DNA of 5,421 nt, taken from contig JAJZKY010000381.1 in assembly GCA_021803885.1 (NCBI GenBank), forward strand, positions 1 to 5,421, written 5' to 3'. Position 1 is the first letter of the stretch; the number at the start of each line of letters is the position of its first letter. This document shows positions 1 through 5,421 of the stretch, piece after piece. Made by a program: the position numbers and the translations under genes. The notes under the pieces are model-generated. The model worked only from the letters and a program-made list of their open reading frames with translations, had not been told where the DNA came from and made no database searches. Origin of the DNA: Planctomycetota bacterium (GTDB lineage: Bacteria > Planctomycetota > Phycisphaerae > WQYP01 > JAJZKY01).

Positions 1-32
1 TGGCTCTGGCATGGAGTAGGCCAGCAGCTGCG

Positions 33-63
33 GGTACGCGCGCTTAGCCTAGCCGCGCGTACC
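33..63. terminator. GC-rich stem-loop downstream of the DUF4136 gene (possible terminator)
   Basis: Positions 33-42 (GGTACGCGCG) and 54-63 (CGCGCGTACC) are perfect reverse complements, giving a 10-bp stem around an 11-base loop. An alternative fold lengthens the stem by three pairs (GCT/AGC) with one bulged C and a six-base loop. It lies 12 bases beyond the stop codon of the minus-strand gene, a sensible place for transcription to end. No T-run follows on either strand, so it is not a classical intrinsic terminator. It could instead stabilise the mRNA 3' end, or serve a convergent gene ending to the left of the window. Confidence 0.45.
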
Positions 64-75
64 GATTGTCACACC

Positions 76-681
76 TTACTTCGGTGGTGGCGGGAAGCGC
101 TTCATCATTTTGAAGATGGACATGGCCACCTGCTTTTCTTCATTTTTATTGCCAACGTCCACGCTGTCCTCGCTGGCTTGGCCGCGCCAGACCAGCTTAT
201 TGGTGTGGGCGTCAAACATGTCAATGGTCAGGATGCCCATGGTGCGGGGAACCTGACGTGTATTGGCGAAGCCCATGCCACCCATTCCCCAACCCATGCC
301 GCCCATGCCCCATCCCCAACCACCCCAGCCCCAGCCGCCCCAACCGCCGGTGCCCCAGTAGGTGGTGTTGGTGTCCATCGTTTCCTGGGTCAAAAAGTGA
401 TACTCCACGCGCAGATCAGGAGACTGGTCTGCCGAGACCTGCACCATGTGCTTCTTGTTTTTCAAAGCGTAATTGACGTATTCATCCACATACTGGCGGT
501 AAAAGGGATGATTGTTCTCCTTCCCCGGCACCCACACGTAGGTTTTATAGCTGGAGAAAGGCGCATTCAGCCGCCAGTTGACGCGGATGCTTTGCGCAGT
601 CAGAGCCAGCGGTGCCAGAACCACGCACACAGCCACAAGCAGTTTGATTCGCAGTGGATTCAGAATACGCAGAGTCGTCAT
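76..681 (-). CDS. Exported DUF4136-family protein with Gly/Trp/Met-rich insert
   Basis: The gene encodes 201 residues from an ATG at 681. That start is preferred over an in-frame GTG at 705 because AGGA lies at 691-694, nine bases upstream, while the GTG has no ribosome binding site. Residues 1-29 look like a Sec signal peptide: basic start (R5, R11, K13), hydrophobic core LLVAVCVVLAPLAL, probable cleavage after ALTA. C17 sits inside the core and is not a proper lipobox, so a lipoprotein is unlikely. The mature part has the DUF4136 pattern: an N-terminal strand with FSSYKTYVWVPG, a middle PDLRVEYHF, a late GILTIDMFDAHTNKLVWRG, and a C-terminal helix ending in a proline-rich RFPPPPK. Residues 110-137 are a low-complexity Gly/Trp/Met insert placed before the GILTIDMF strand. 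DUF4136 proteins are envelope-associated, often lipoproteins, and of unknown biochemical role, so none is assigned. The gene points away from rsfS and appears monocistronic within the window. Confidence 0.85.
   Translation of the reverse strand: MTTLRILNPLRIKLLVAVCVVLAPLALTAQSIRVNWRLNAPFSSYKTYVWVPGKENNHPFYRQYVDEYVNYALKNKKHMVQVSADQSPDLRVEYHFLTQETMDTNTTYWGTGGWGGWGWGGWGWGMGGMGWGMGGMGFANTRQVPRTMGILTIDMFDAHTNKLVWRGQASEDSVDVGNKNEEKQVAMSIFKMMKRFPPPPK
271..354 (-). repeat. Gly/Trp/Met low-complexity repeat inside the DUF4136 gene
   Basis: This stretch encodes 28 residues built only from G, W and M apart from one T. It starts with GGWGGWGWGGWG-type units and ends with two consecutive copies of WGMGGMG encoded by 271-312. 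The two 21-base copies differ at only a few third-codon positions, which indicates tandem duplication followed by silent drift. Gly/Trp/Tyr-rich inserts are familiar in DUF4136-like proteins. The regular methionine spacing is the less usual part. Confidence 0.8.
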
Positions 682-844
682 GGTCGTACGTCCTGCCTCA
701 TTCACGTTCGCTGGCGCGCTGGCCAGCTGGTTGCACTCTTCTTGGACGGGGATCCGTCAAAAATGGAAGCACGCCACAATGGGGACTTCCAGGAGTCATC
801 GGGCGGCAATCGTGCTCAAGGCCCTCTGGCTAGCATTGTAGGCG

Positions 845-858
845 AAGGAAAATTCCTT
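845..858. promoter_or_regulatory. Short dyad AAGGAA-AA-TTCCTT, possible operator
   Basis: Six-base arms AAGGAA and TTCCTT are perfect reverse complements separated by two bases, inside the divergent intergenic region. Such symmetry can mark a dimeric regulator site, but a 14-base AT-rich dyad can also occur by chance. No known regulator motif is recognised. Confidence 0.2.
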
Positions 859-996
859 TGCAGCCCGGCTCGCCAACGCATTCAACCTAAACAGTAGTCG
901 GCGGAGAGGGCAGAGCGGATTCCCACGGTCAAAAGCCGTATTCTCTGCTTGCTGGTAAGAGCGCACGGAACCCGATACGATGAAACTACACGTTGC

Positions 997-1002
997 AAGG
1001 AG
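997..1002 (+). promoter_or_regulatory. Ribosome binding site of rsfS (AAGGAG), start-deciding
   Basis: A full AAGGAG Shine-Dalgarno lies 14 bases before the ATG at 1017. The spacing is longer than the usual 5-10 bases. The upstream in-frame TTG at 993 cannot use it because the two nearly coincide, which argues for the ATG as the start. No other start codon fits between them in this frame. Confidence 0.65.
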
Positions 1003-1016
1003 ATTACCCCACCCGC

Positions 1017-1709
1017 ATGCCCATTTCGTCGACGACCCGCAATTACATTCTGGCTGCGCATGCAGCCTGTGAAGAAAAAAAAGCATTGAACGCCCGCATT
1101 CTTGAGTTGGATCCGGCAGAGTCCGCCTTCACCGATGCGTTTTTGATTTGCAGCGGAGCCAACCCGCGCCAGGTACAGGCGATTGCAGACGAAGTGGAGC
1201 TGCGTCTGAAGCGCGAGTTTGGCATGTATGCCAACTCGGTGGAAGGCTATCGCACGGCAAAGTGGATCTTGCTCGACTATGTGGATTTTGTTGTCCATGT
1301 GTTTGATGAGGAGACGCGCGCGCTCTATGACATTGAGCGGCTGCGCAAGACGGCCAACGCCGTGTCGTTAGAAGCATGGAAGCGTCCGTTGGTGGCCAAG
1401 GTGGCCGCCGTGCGCGCTGCAGGGAGCAAGCCGAAGACCGCAGCAAAGAAAAAGGCTGTTGCCAAGAAAAATGCAGGCAAAAAGTCGACAGCTGCGGGCC
1501 GGGGAAAAGCCAGCGGCGCGAAAAAAGTTGCCGCCAAGCGCACAACGAGCAAGGCAGGCAAGGCGAGCCGACCCTCCCAACGCACCACGCCGAAAAAGAA
1601 GGCAGCGAAGAAGACTGCGACGACACGTACCAGCGCCCGCAGCAGCCAACGCGGTAAAGCTGCCAAGCCCGCGGCGAAGCGAACGGGGAAGAAAAAAACT
1701 ACAAGATAA
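1017..1709 (+). CDS. rsfS: Ribosomal silencing factor RsfS with long basic C-terminal tail
   Basis: The gene encodes 230 residues. Residues about 8-115 form the RsfS (Iojap/DUF143) domain, recognised by TDAFLICSGANPRQVQAIADEV (39-60, shown here only to locate the motif ends), EGYRTAKWILLDYVDFVVHVF (76-96) and RALYDIERL (101-109). In the family, RsfS binds uL14 (RplN) on the 50S subunit and prevents joining of the 30S subunit, lowering translation when nutrients are scarce. It acts in the cytoplasm. Typical family members are about 105-130 residues, so this protein is roughly 100 residues too long. The excess is a tail (138-230) with 26 Lys and 9 Arg and no Asp or Glu. The start at 1017 follows the AAGGAG site. 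rsfS usually sits beside nadD or rlmH, but neither is seen here. The domain identification is firm. Any function for the tail is inference. Confidence 0.93.
   Translation: MPISSTTRNYILAAHAACEEKKALNARILELDPAESAFTDAFLICSGANPRQVQAIADEVELRLKREFGMYANSVEGYRTAKWILLDYVDFVVHVFDEETRALYDIERLRKTANAVSLEAWKRPLVAKVAAVRAAGSKPKTAAKKKAVAKKNAGKKSTAAGRGKASGAKKVAAKRTTSKAGKASRPSQRTTPKKKAAKKTATTRTSARSSQRGKAAKPAAKRTGKKKTTR
1428..1706 (+). repeat. Low-complexity Lys/Ala/Arg/Thr tail of RsfS, histone-H1-like
   Basis: The final 93 residues of RsfS consist of irregular units such as TAAKKKAVAKK, GAKKVAAKR, TPKKKAAKK and KPAAKRTGKKK. About 38 percent of residues are basic and none is acidic. Composition and the AAKK/PKKK style resemble bacterial histone-H1-like tails, which are disordered and bind nucleic acid. 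The tail is in frame with the folded domain and ends at a normal TAA, so it is not a frameshift artefact visible in this sequence. Confidence 0.85.
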
Positions 1710-1908
1710 AGAAAAGCAAGAAGATGCCGCAAGCGATTGCTCTGGCCCAGGCTCCGCAATTCCGGGAGCGCACCGCAGGGCGAATTTCTGGCAAAGTAGT
1801 TACCCTGCGTACACCCCGTCGCCCTTAGGCAATATTCTAGGGAGACTGGCAAAAAATTCGTGCTATAAACGACATGAATTGCCAGGATTCGTTCTGTGGG
1901 ACGTGGAA

Positions 1909-1944
1909 GCCGCGGGGGCGGGGGATTCCAGAGATCCCCGCGGC
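1909..1944 (+). promoter_or_regulatory. GC-rich hairpin 1 with an alternative fold
   Basis: Positions 1909-1917 (GCCGCGGGG) pair perfectly with 1936-1944 (CCCCGCGGC), a 9-bp all-GC stem with an 18-base loop. A competing hairpin uses 1921-1926 (GGGGAT) with 1934-1939 (ATCCCC), extended by two pairs across one bulged G, and shares the right arm. Only one fold can exist at a time. There is no T-run after it, so a plain intrinsic terminator for rsfS is unlikely, although it could be a weak terminator or a 5' leader structure for the downstream gene. Confidence 0.45.
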
Positions 1945-1956
1945 ACAGTCTCTGTC

Positions 1957-1977
1957 TTCGGGGAGGTTCACCCCGGA
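1957..1977 (+). promoter_or_regulatory. Hairpin 2 just upstream of the NHL gene
   Basis: TTCGGGG (1957-1963) pairs with CCCCGGA (1971-1977) through seven pairs including one G-T wobble, around a seven-base loop. It ends 17 bases before the likely Shine-Dalgarno, so it could influence ribosome access. No ligand-binding RNA family is recognised. Confidence 0.35.
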
Positions 1978-1994
1978 GCCACTTCCGATTTTGT

Positions 1995-1998
1995 GAGG
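1995..1998 (+). promoter_or_regulatory. Ribosome binding site of the NHL/Ig-like gene (GAGG)
   Basis: GAGG in TGAGGT lies 11 bases before the ATG at 2010. It is a modest but acceptable site, and it favours 2010 over the in-frame ATG at 2085, which has no comparable site. Confidence 0.55.
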
Positions 1999-2009
1999 TC
2001 ACTTTTCCA

Positions 2010-5000
2010 ATGTGTACGCACCGCCGCAGCTCGCTCAAGCCCGCTTTGCAGCAAAAAAATACTGCATGGAATCGCTGGATACGGATGGTGGCGTTGGGAT
2101 GTATGGCCGGGATGGCCGCCCAGGGTCGCGCGCAGGTGACAGCAACGCTGCTGCCGAACCAGATCACGTTGCCTGCTCCGACGACGGGGTACAGTGGCCC
2201 GCAAGGCGTGACCTTCGACTCGCAGGGAAATCTTTATGTCACCGACCCTGCAAAGGGCAATGTTGTCAAAGTGACCGCGACCGGCACCGTGAGTGTGACG
2301 AGTTTGGGCGCACCATACTCGAAGACGGCTGCTCCCGAGTACGTGGCTACAGACACGGGCGGCGATGTCTATGTGACCGACACGGTGAACAATCGGTTGA
2401 TTCAGGTCAATACCGGCATCGTGCAGAATAATACAACGTATTGGAACCTGCCAACGGGAATTGCGGTGGACAATGCTGGCGATATTTTTGTTACCAACGC
2501 TGGCAATAACACCGTGGTGGAAATTCCCGGAGGATTCCAGGGGGCTCCACAGCCTGTTTCCACATCGGGTCTCACCACGCCATTGAATAAACCTGCTGGC
2601 ATAGCCGTGGATTTACAGGGGAACCTCTACATCGCAGATACAGGCAATGCGCGTGTTGTGGAATTGCAAAATGGTGGCAGTGGCACGGAGCAGGCCCTGC
2701 CGATTTCTGGCCTAACCCAGCCAGAAGGAGTTGCCGTCGATGCAGGCGGGAATCTCTACGTGACGGATGCAACCAACAACAATGTTGTCGTTTTCAACGT
2801 AAGTAGCAGCACGCAAACTACCGTTGCTGCCAGCAATCTATCGGGTCCCTTGGGCGTAGTTGTTAACTCCTTGGGCAATGTCTATATCGCGGATACCGCA
2901 CACGGTCGCGTAGTGGAAGTAGAGACCATTCCAGCAAGAAATCTGGGTCAGGTTGCCGTGGGTGGATTTGGAGATCCATCGGTTCTGACCTACACCGTCA
3001 GCGGATACACCGGGAGCAACTACATCCCCACCTTCAAGCTGAACTATGGCAAGGATGCAAGCCTCGGAACACCAACATGCACGGGAGGGACGGGACCGGA
3101 AACGTGCAGCGTGCCCGTGACCTTACAGCCTGCGCTGCCGGGTGAGCGCGCAGATGCACTGGAACTGGTGGCTCCGGGAGGCACATCGACCTTAGCCAAT
3201 ACGCTGGTCTATGGAGTTGGATCGGGGCCGTACGTCATTTTTGGGCAGAACACAGCTTCGATTGTGCCGACCAGCGGCCTGAGCAATTCGGTTTACGGTA
3301 TTGCGGTTGACCGGCTGGGGAACATATTTCTTTGTGATTCCAACAATCAGGACATAGTAGAAGTATCGGCGGCCACCGGCACGCAAACAACGGTAATCAA
3401 TAGCGGATTGAATGCCCCAACGGGGGTGGCGGTCGATGGCGCGGACAATGTGTACATCACCAATGGAAACTACGGTTCTGGTCCCGCCGTCGCTCCCATT
3501 GTGGAAGTGCCCGCAGGTGGAGGCACGCCCATTTCCATGAATCCGAAGGTGTTTAGTCAGACTCTGGGAATTGCCGCCGCCGTTGCGGTAGACGGAGCGG
3601 GCGATCTTTACGTCGCAGACAATCAGAATGGCTATGTGATGGATATTCCTGCCGGCTCTGGCTCCCCCGATCTGCCTTTGAGTGGATTGAACGGACCCGC
3701 CAGCGTGGCGGTGGACGCCAGCGGTGACCTGTATATTGCCAATATCGGAAATAATGCAGTCGTGGAATATCAGGTGGTCACAGGGTCGACCGTGACTTTG
3801 AATACTGCTGCAGGCGGTATCAATCTGAACCAGCCGTATGGAATTGCAGCAGATGCGGCCGGAGATGTTTACATTGCCGATTCCATGAACAATCGAATCG
3901 TCGAGGTGCCAGCCGCAAGTGGAACTCCCGTTGTGGTGAGCACGGGCACACTGACCGCTCCGAGCGGTAGCACTTGCCCGAGCACGCCACTTTGTCAGCC
4001 CTCTGCCTTGGCCGTGGATGGCCAAGGGGATATTTTTATCGCAGATACTGGCAACAGCCGCGTGGTGGAGATCAGCCCCGTGGCCGCGCCCTCCCTCACC
4101 TTCCCCAGCACCAACGTGGGCAGCAGCAGCACACAACAGACGATTTCTCTGGTCAACATTGGCAACCAGGCGCTGAACTTGACCGCGCTGAATACGACGA
4201 CGACGGGTCAGGCCACGAGCAGCTTTAACTGGGGCGGTGCGGCAACAACCTGCGCCGTGGGAACTCCCGTGCCAGCGGGAACACTATGCAGTTTGGGTGT
4301 GGAGTTTACGCCAACGACCAACGGCTCTTTGTCCGGAATGATCAACATTGCCGATAACAGCTTGAATAACTCCAGTGCGCAGCAGGCCATCGCTGTGAGC
4401 GGTACGGGAACGGGTTTTGCGGCGACGATCAAACTGAGCGCCAAACCGGGCACGACGGTCAGCACTGGAACTGCAATTACCGTGACGGCAGCGCTGTCGG
4501 GATCGAATGGTACGCCGACGGGCAACATTACCTACACGTTAGATGGTGCGAATCCACAAACGGTGGCACTTGCATCGGGATCGGCACAGTTCACGCTGCC
4601 CACCACGCTGACTGCTGGTCCGCACAGCGTGACGGTGAGCTACTCGGGCGATGCCAACTACACCGACCCCACGCCCTCGCAGAGCCTGAATATTCTGGTA
4701 CAGGCAACGGCCATTGCATCGACGACGACGATGGGGACAGCATCGCCGACGTCGATTCAATACGGAAGCAGCGTTACCTTGACGGCCACGGTGACGGATG
4801 CCAATGGTCCGGTCACCAGCGGCCAGGTCGAATTTCTCGTTGGCAGTTCCATCGTCGGATATGGAACGCTGAATACCAGCGGCCAAGCCTCCACGACCAC
4901 ATCAATCTTGCCCGTGGGCACGGATGGGATCACCGCGCAGTTTGTAGGTTCCTCGACGGATACAACGTCTAACTCCACCAACAGTGCAACGGTGACGGTG

Positions 5001-5421
5001 ACTTCAGCAACCGCACCGCCACCCGTACAAATCGCATCGACGACGACGATGGGGACAGCATCGGCTCCGTCCATTGTTTACGGAAATGCTGAGACGCTGA
5101 CGGCAACCGTGAGCGACGCCAACGGCCCGGTCACCAGTGGTACGGTTGTATTTTTCAACGGTAGCTCCAGCATTGGTGCTGCATCTTTAGGAGTATCTGG
5201 GCAGCCTGCTGGCCAGGTTTCTCTAGCCACATCCATCTTGCCCGTGGGCACGGACGTGATCACCGCGCAGTTTGTGGGTTCGACGACAGATAATCCGTCC
5301 ACCTCGGCCAACAATGTAACGGTGACGGTGACCGCACCGGTCACGACGCCACCCACGCCGATCGCAACCACGACAACGCTGACCTCTTCGGCAACGACGG
5401 CTTTGGCCGATCAAAACGTCA
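2010..5421 (+). CDS. Large exported protein with 12 NHL repeats, ASH-like and tandem Ig-like domains (3' end outside window)
   Basis: An open frame of 1137 codons runs from ATG 2010 off the right edge with no stop. Residues 1-42 are a signal peptide: long basic start with R22 and R25, core MVALGCMAGMAAQG, cleavage near GRAQ. Residues 63-305 hold six NHL repeats of the type PxGIAVDxxGNLYIADTGNxRVVEV, and 428-690 hold six more. Each set matches one six-bladed beta-propeller. Between them (306-427) is an ASH-like beta domain with C357 and C366 and the ending SVPVTLQPALPGERADALEL. Residues 693-801 form a second ASH/choice-of-anchor-D-like domain (NVGSSSTQQTISLVNIGNQAL, ending in AVSGTGTG; C748, C760). 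Then come Ig-like domains at about 803-898, 902-1007 and 1008-1117, and the start of a fourth from 1118. The cysteine pairs fit an oxidising, extracytoplasmic site. Such proteins are thought to act in surface binding or adhesion. No enzyme motif or anchor is visible, and the real C terminus is unknown. Confidence 0.88.
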   Translation, partial: MCTHRRSSLKPALQQKNTAWNRWIRMVALGCMAGMAAQGRAQVTATLLPNQITLPAPTTGYSGPQGVTFDSQGNLYVTDPAKGNVVKVTATGTVSVTSLGAPYSKTAAPEYVATDTGGDVYVTDTVNNRLIQVNTGIVQNNTTYWNLPTGIAVDNAGDIFVTNAGNNTVVEIPGGFQGAPQPVSTSGLTTPLNKPAGIAVDLQGNLYIADTGNARVVELQNGGSGTEQALPISGLTQPEGVAVDAGGNLYVTDATNNNVVVFNVSSSTQTTVAASNLSGPLGVVVNSLGNVYIADTAHGRVVEVETIPARNLGQVAVGGFGDPSVLTYTVSGYTGSNYIPTFKLNYGKDASLGTPTCTGGTGPETCSVPVTLQPALPGERADALELVAPGGTSTLANTLVYGVGSGPYVIFGQNTASIVPTSGLSNSVYGIAVDRLGNIFLCDSNNQDIVEVSAATGTQTTVINSGLNAPTGVAVDGADNVYITNGNYGSGPAVAPIVEVPAGGGTPISMNPKVFSQTLGIAAAVAVDGAGDLYVADNQNGYVMDIPAGSGSPDLPLSGLNGPASVAVDASGDLYIANIGNNAVVEYQVVTGSTVTLNTAAGGINLNQPYGIAADAAGDVYIADSMNNRIVEVPAASGTPVVVSTGTLTAPSGSTCPSTPLCQPSALAVDGQGDIFIADTGNSRVVEISPVAAPSLTFPSTNVGSSSTQQTISLVNIGNQALNLTALNTTTTGQATSSFNWGGAATTCAVGTPVPAGTLCSLGVEFTPTTNGSLSGMINIADNSLNNSSAQQAIAVSGTGTGFAATIKLSAKPGTTVSTGTAITVTAALSGSNGTPTGNITYTLDGANPQTVALASGSAQFTLPTTLTAGPHSVTVSYSGDANYTDPTPSQSLNILVQATAIASTTTMGTASPTSIQYGSSVTLTATVTDANGPVTSGQVEFLVGSSIVGYGTLNTSGQASTTTSILPVGTDGITAQFVGSSTDTTSNSTNSATVTVTSATAPPPVQIASTTTMGTASAPSIVYGNAETLTATVSDANGPVTSGTVVFFNGSSSIGAASLGVSGQPAGQVSLATSILPVGTDVITAQFVGSTTDNPSTSANNVTVTVTAPVTTPPTPIATTTTLTSSATTALADQNV
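4713..5030 (+). repeat. Ig-like module copy A (106 codons)
   Basis: This module starts with IASTTTMGTAS and contains DANGPVTSG and SILPVGTDGITAQFVGS before a TVTVT end strand and a proline-rich linker. It corresponds to a bacterial Ig-like domain of the type found in tandem in surface proteins. It matches the following module at both DNA and protein level, including a 30-base perfect identity (4716-4745 with 5034-5063). Confidence 0.8.
5031..5360 (+). repeat. Ig-like module copy B (110 codons)
   Basis: This is the direct tandem neighbour of copy A. It again begins IASTTTMGTAS and has DANGPVTSG, SILPVGTDVITAQFVGS and a TVTVT end. It is four codons longer because of extra residues around GVSGQPAGQ. 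Positions 5235-5281 differ from 4905-4951 at only three bases. A further copy starts at 5361 (IATTTTLTSS) and is cut by the window end. Confidence 0.8.

Larger units (their letters stand above)
682..1016. promoter_or_regulatory. Divergent intergenic region between the DUF4136 gene and rsfS
   Basis: This 335-base stretch separates two diverging genes and should hold both promoters. No convincing gene is present: the in-frame openings across it lack ribosome binding sites and run antisense into flanking genes. On the minus strand a TTGACG (755-760 on the plus strand, read in reverse) could be a -35 box for the DUF4136 gene, but at 17-base spacing the -10 would be AGTGCA, which is poor. On the plus strand TATTCT at 939-944 resembles a -10 box for rsfS without a good -35. 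The promoter positions are guesses. The presence of promoters follows from gene orientation. Confidence 0.5.
1710..2009 (+). promoter_or_regulatory. Intergenic leader between rsfS and the NHL/Ig-like gene
   Basis: Three hundred bases without a supported gene. It should contain the end of the rsfS transcript and the promoter and leader of the large downstream gene. TATAAA at 1864-1869 resembles a -10 box, but the bases 17 upstream (GGAGAC) are not a good -35 element. The right-hand part holds two GC-rich hairpins, listed separately. A longer-range pairing of 1777-1783 with 1819-1825 (AGGGCGA/TCGCCCT) is also possible but weak. Confidence 0.45.

Noticed and set aside
1..75. Possible C-terminal end of an upstream gene at the left edge
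   Set aside because: Plus-strand stops occur at 17-19 and 45-47 in two frames, but too few codons are visible to judge coding potential.
178..897. Plus-strand open frame of 239 codons across the DUF4136 gene
   Set aside because: It is antisense to a well-supported gene for most of its length, rich in His/Pro/Ala from the reversed Gly/Trp repeat, and has no ribosome binding site or recognisable domain.
763..897. Possible small gene in the divergent intergenic region (ATG at 763)
   Set aside because: It is the tail of the antisense frame above. No Shine-Dalgarno precedes the ATG and the peptide shows no hydrophobic or conserved feature.
1897..1965. G-rich runs in the leader, considered as a G-quadruplex
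   Set aside because: The runs of G are separated by long, uneven gaps and the strongest run is better explained by hairpin pairing with nearby C-runs.
1993..2002. GTGA-GG-TCAC palindrome over the ribosome binding site, considered as a CRP/FNR-type operator
   Set aside because: The half-sites are two bases apart, whereas CRP sites have a six-base gap. The symmetry does not extend into the flanks.
1325..2167. Minus-strand open frame of 280 codons over the end of rsfS and the leader
   Set aside because: The frame is open because the rsfS tail uses Lys/Ala/Arg codons whose complement rarely gives stops. The product has no recognisable domain and the plus-strand genes explain the region.
3192..4136. 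Minus-strand open frame of 314 codons inside the NHL region
   Set aside because: It is a shadow of the NHL repeats, seen as repeated His/Gly-rich units at the same period. The plus-strand frame has clear domain matches.
4716..5063. Spaced 30-base identical repeats, considered as a CRISPR-like or mobile repeat
   Set aside because: Only two copies exist, 318 bases apart and in the same codon phase, as expected for duplicated protein modules.

Overview
The window reads as chromosomal sequence of a moderately GC-rich Gram-negative bacterium, most likely an acidobacterium (Terriglobia-like). This is inferred from the combination of a DUF4136 secreted protein and a very large exported protein made of NHL repeats, ASH-type domains and tandem bacterial Ig-like domains, an architecture common in that phylum. 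It is not proven by any marker here. No mobile element, CRISPR array, tRNA or rRNA is visible.

Layout, left to right. Positions 1-75 are a gene-free edge holding a strong GC-rich hairpin (33-63) just past the end of the first gene. A minus-strand gene (76-681) encodes an exported DUF4136-family protein with a glycine/tryptophan/methionine-rich insert. A divergent intergenic region of about 335 bases (682-1016) separates it from the plus-strand gene rsfS (1017-1709), the ribosomal silencing factor. This RsfS carries an extra tail of about 93 residues that is extremely basic (lysine/alanine/arginine/threonine) and has no acidic residue. A 300-base leader region (1710-2009) with two GC-rich hairpins follows. 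From 2010 to the right edge runs one uninterrupted plus-strand reading frame of 1137 codons that is cut off by the window end. It encodes a signal peptide, six NHL repeats, an ASH-like insert, six more NHL repeats, a second ASH-like domain, three complete Ig-like domains and the beginning of a fourth.

Functionally the genes do not form an obvious pathway. rsfS is a housekeeping translation gene that blocks 30S-50S joining by binding protein uL14. The two flanking genes encode envelope or secreted proteins of unknown task. The 300-base gaps on both sides of rsfS suggest three separate transcription units. The most interesting points are the histone-H1-like tail on RsfS, the twin six-bladed propeller design of the big surface protein, and the recently duplicated Ig-like modules at its C-terminal side.
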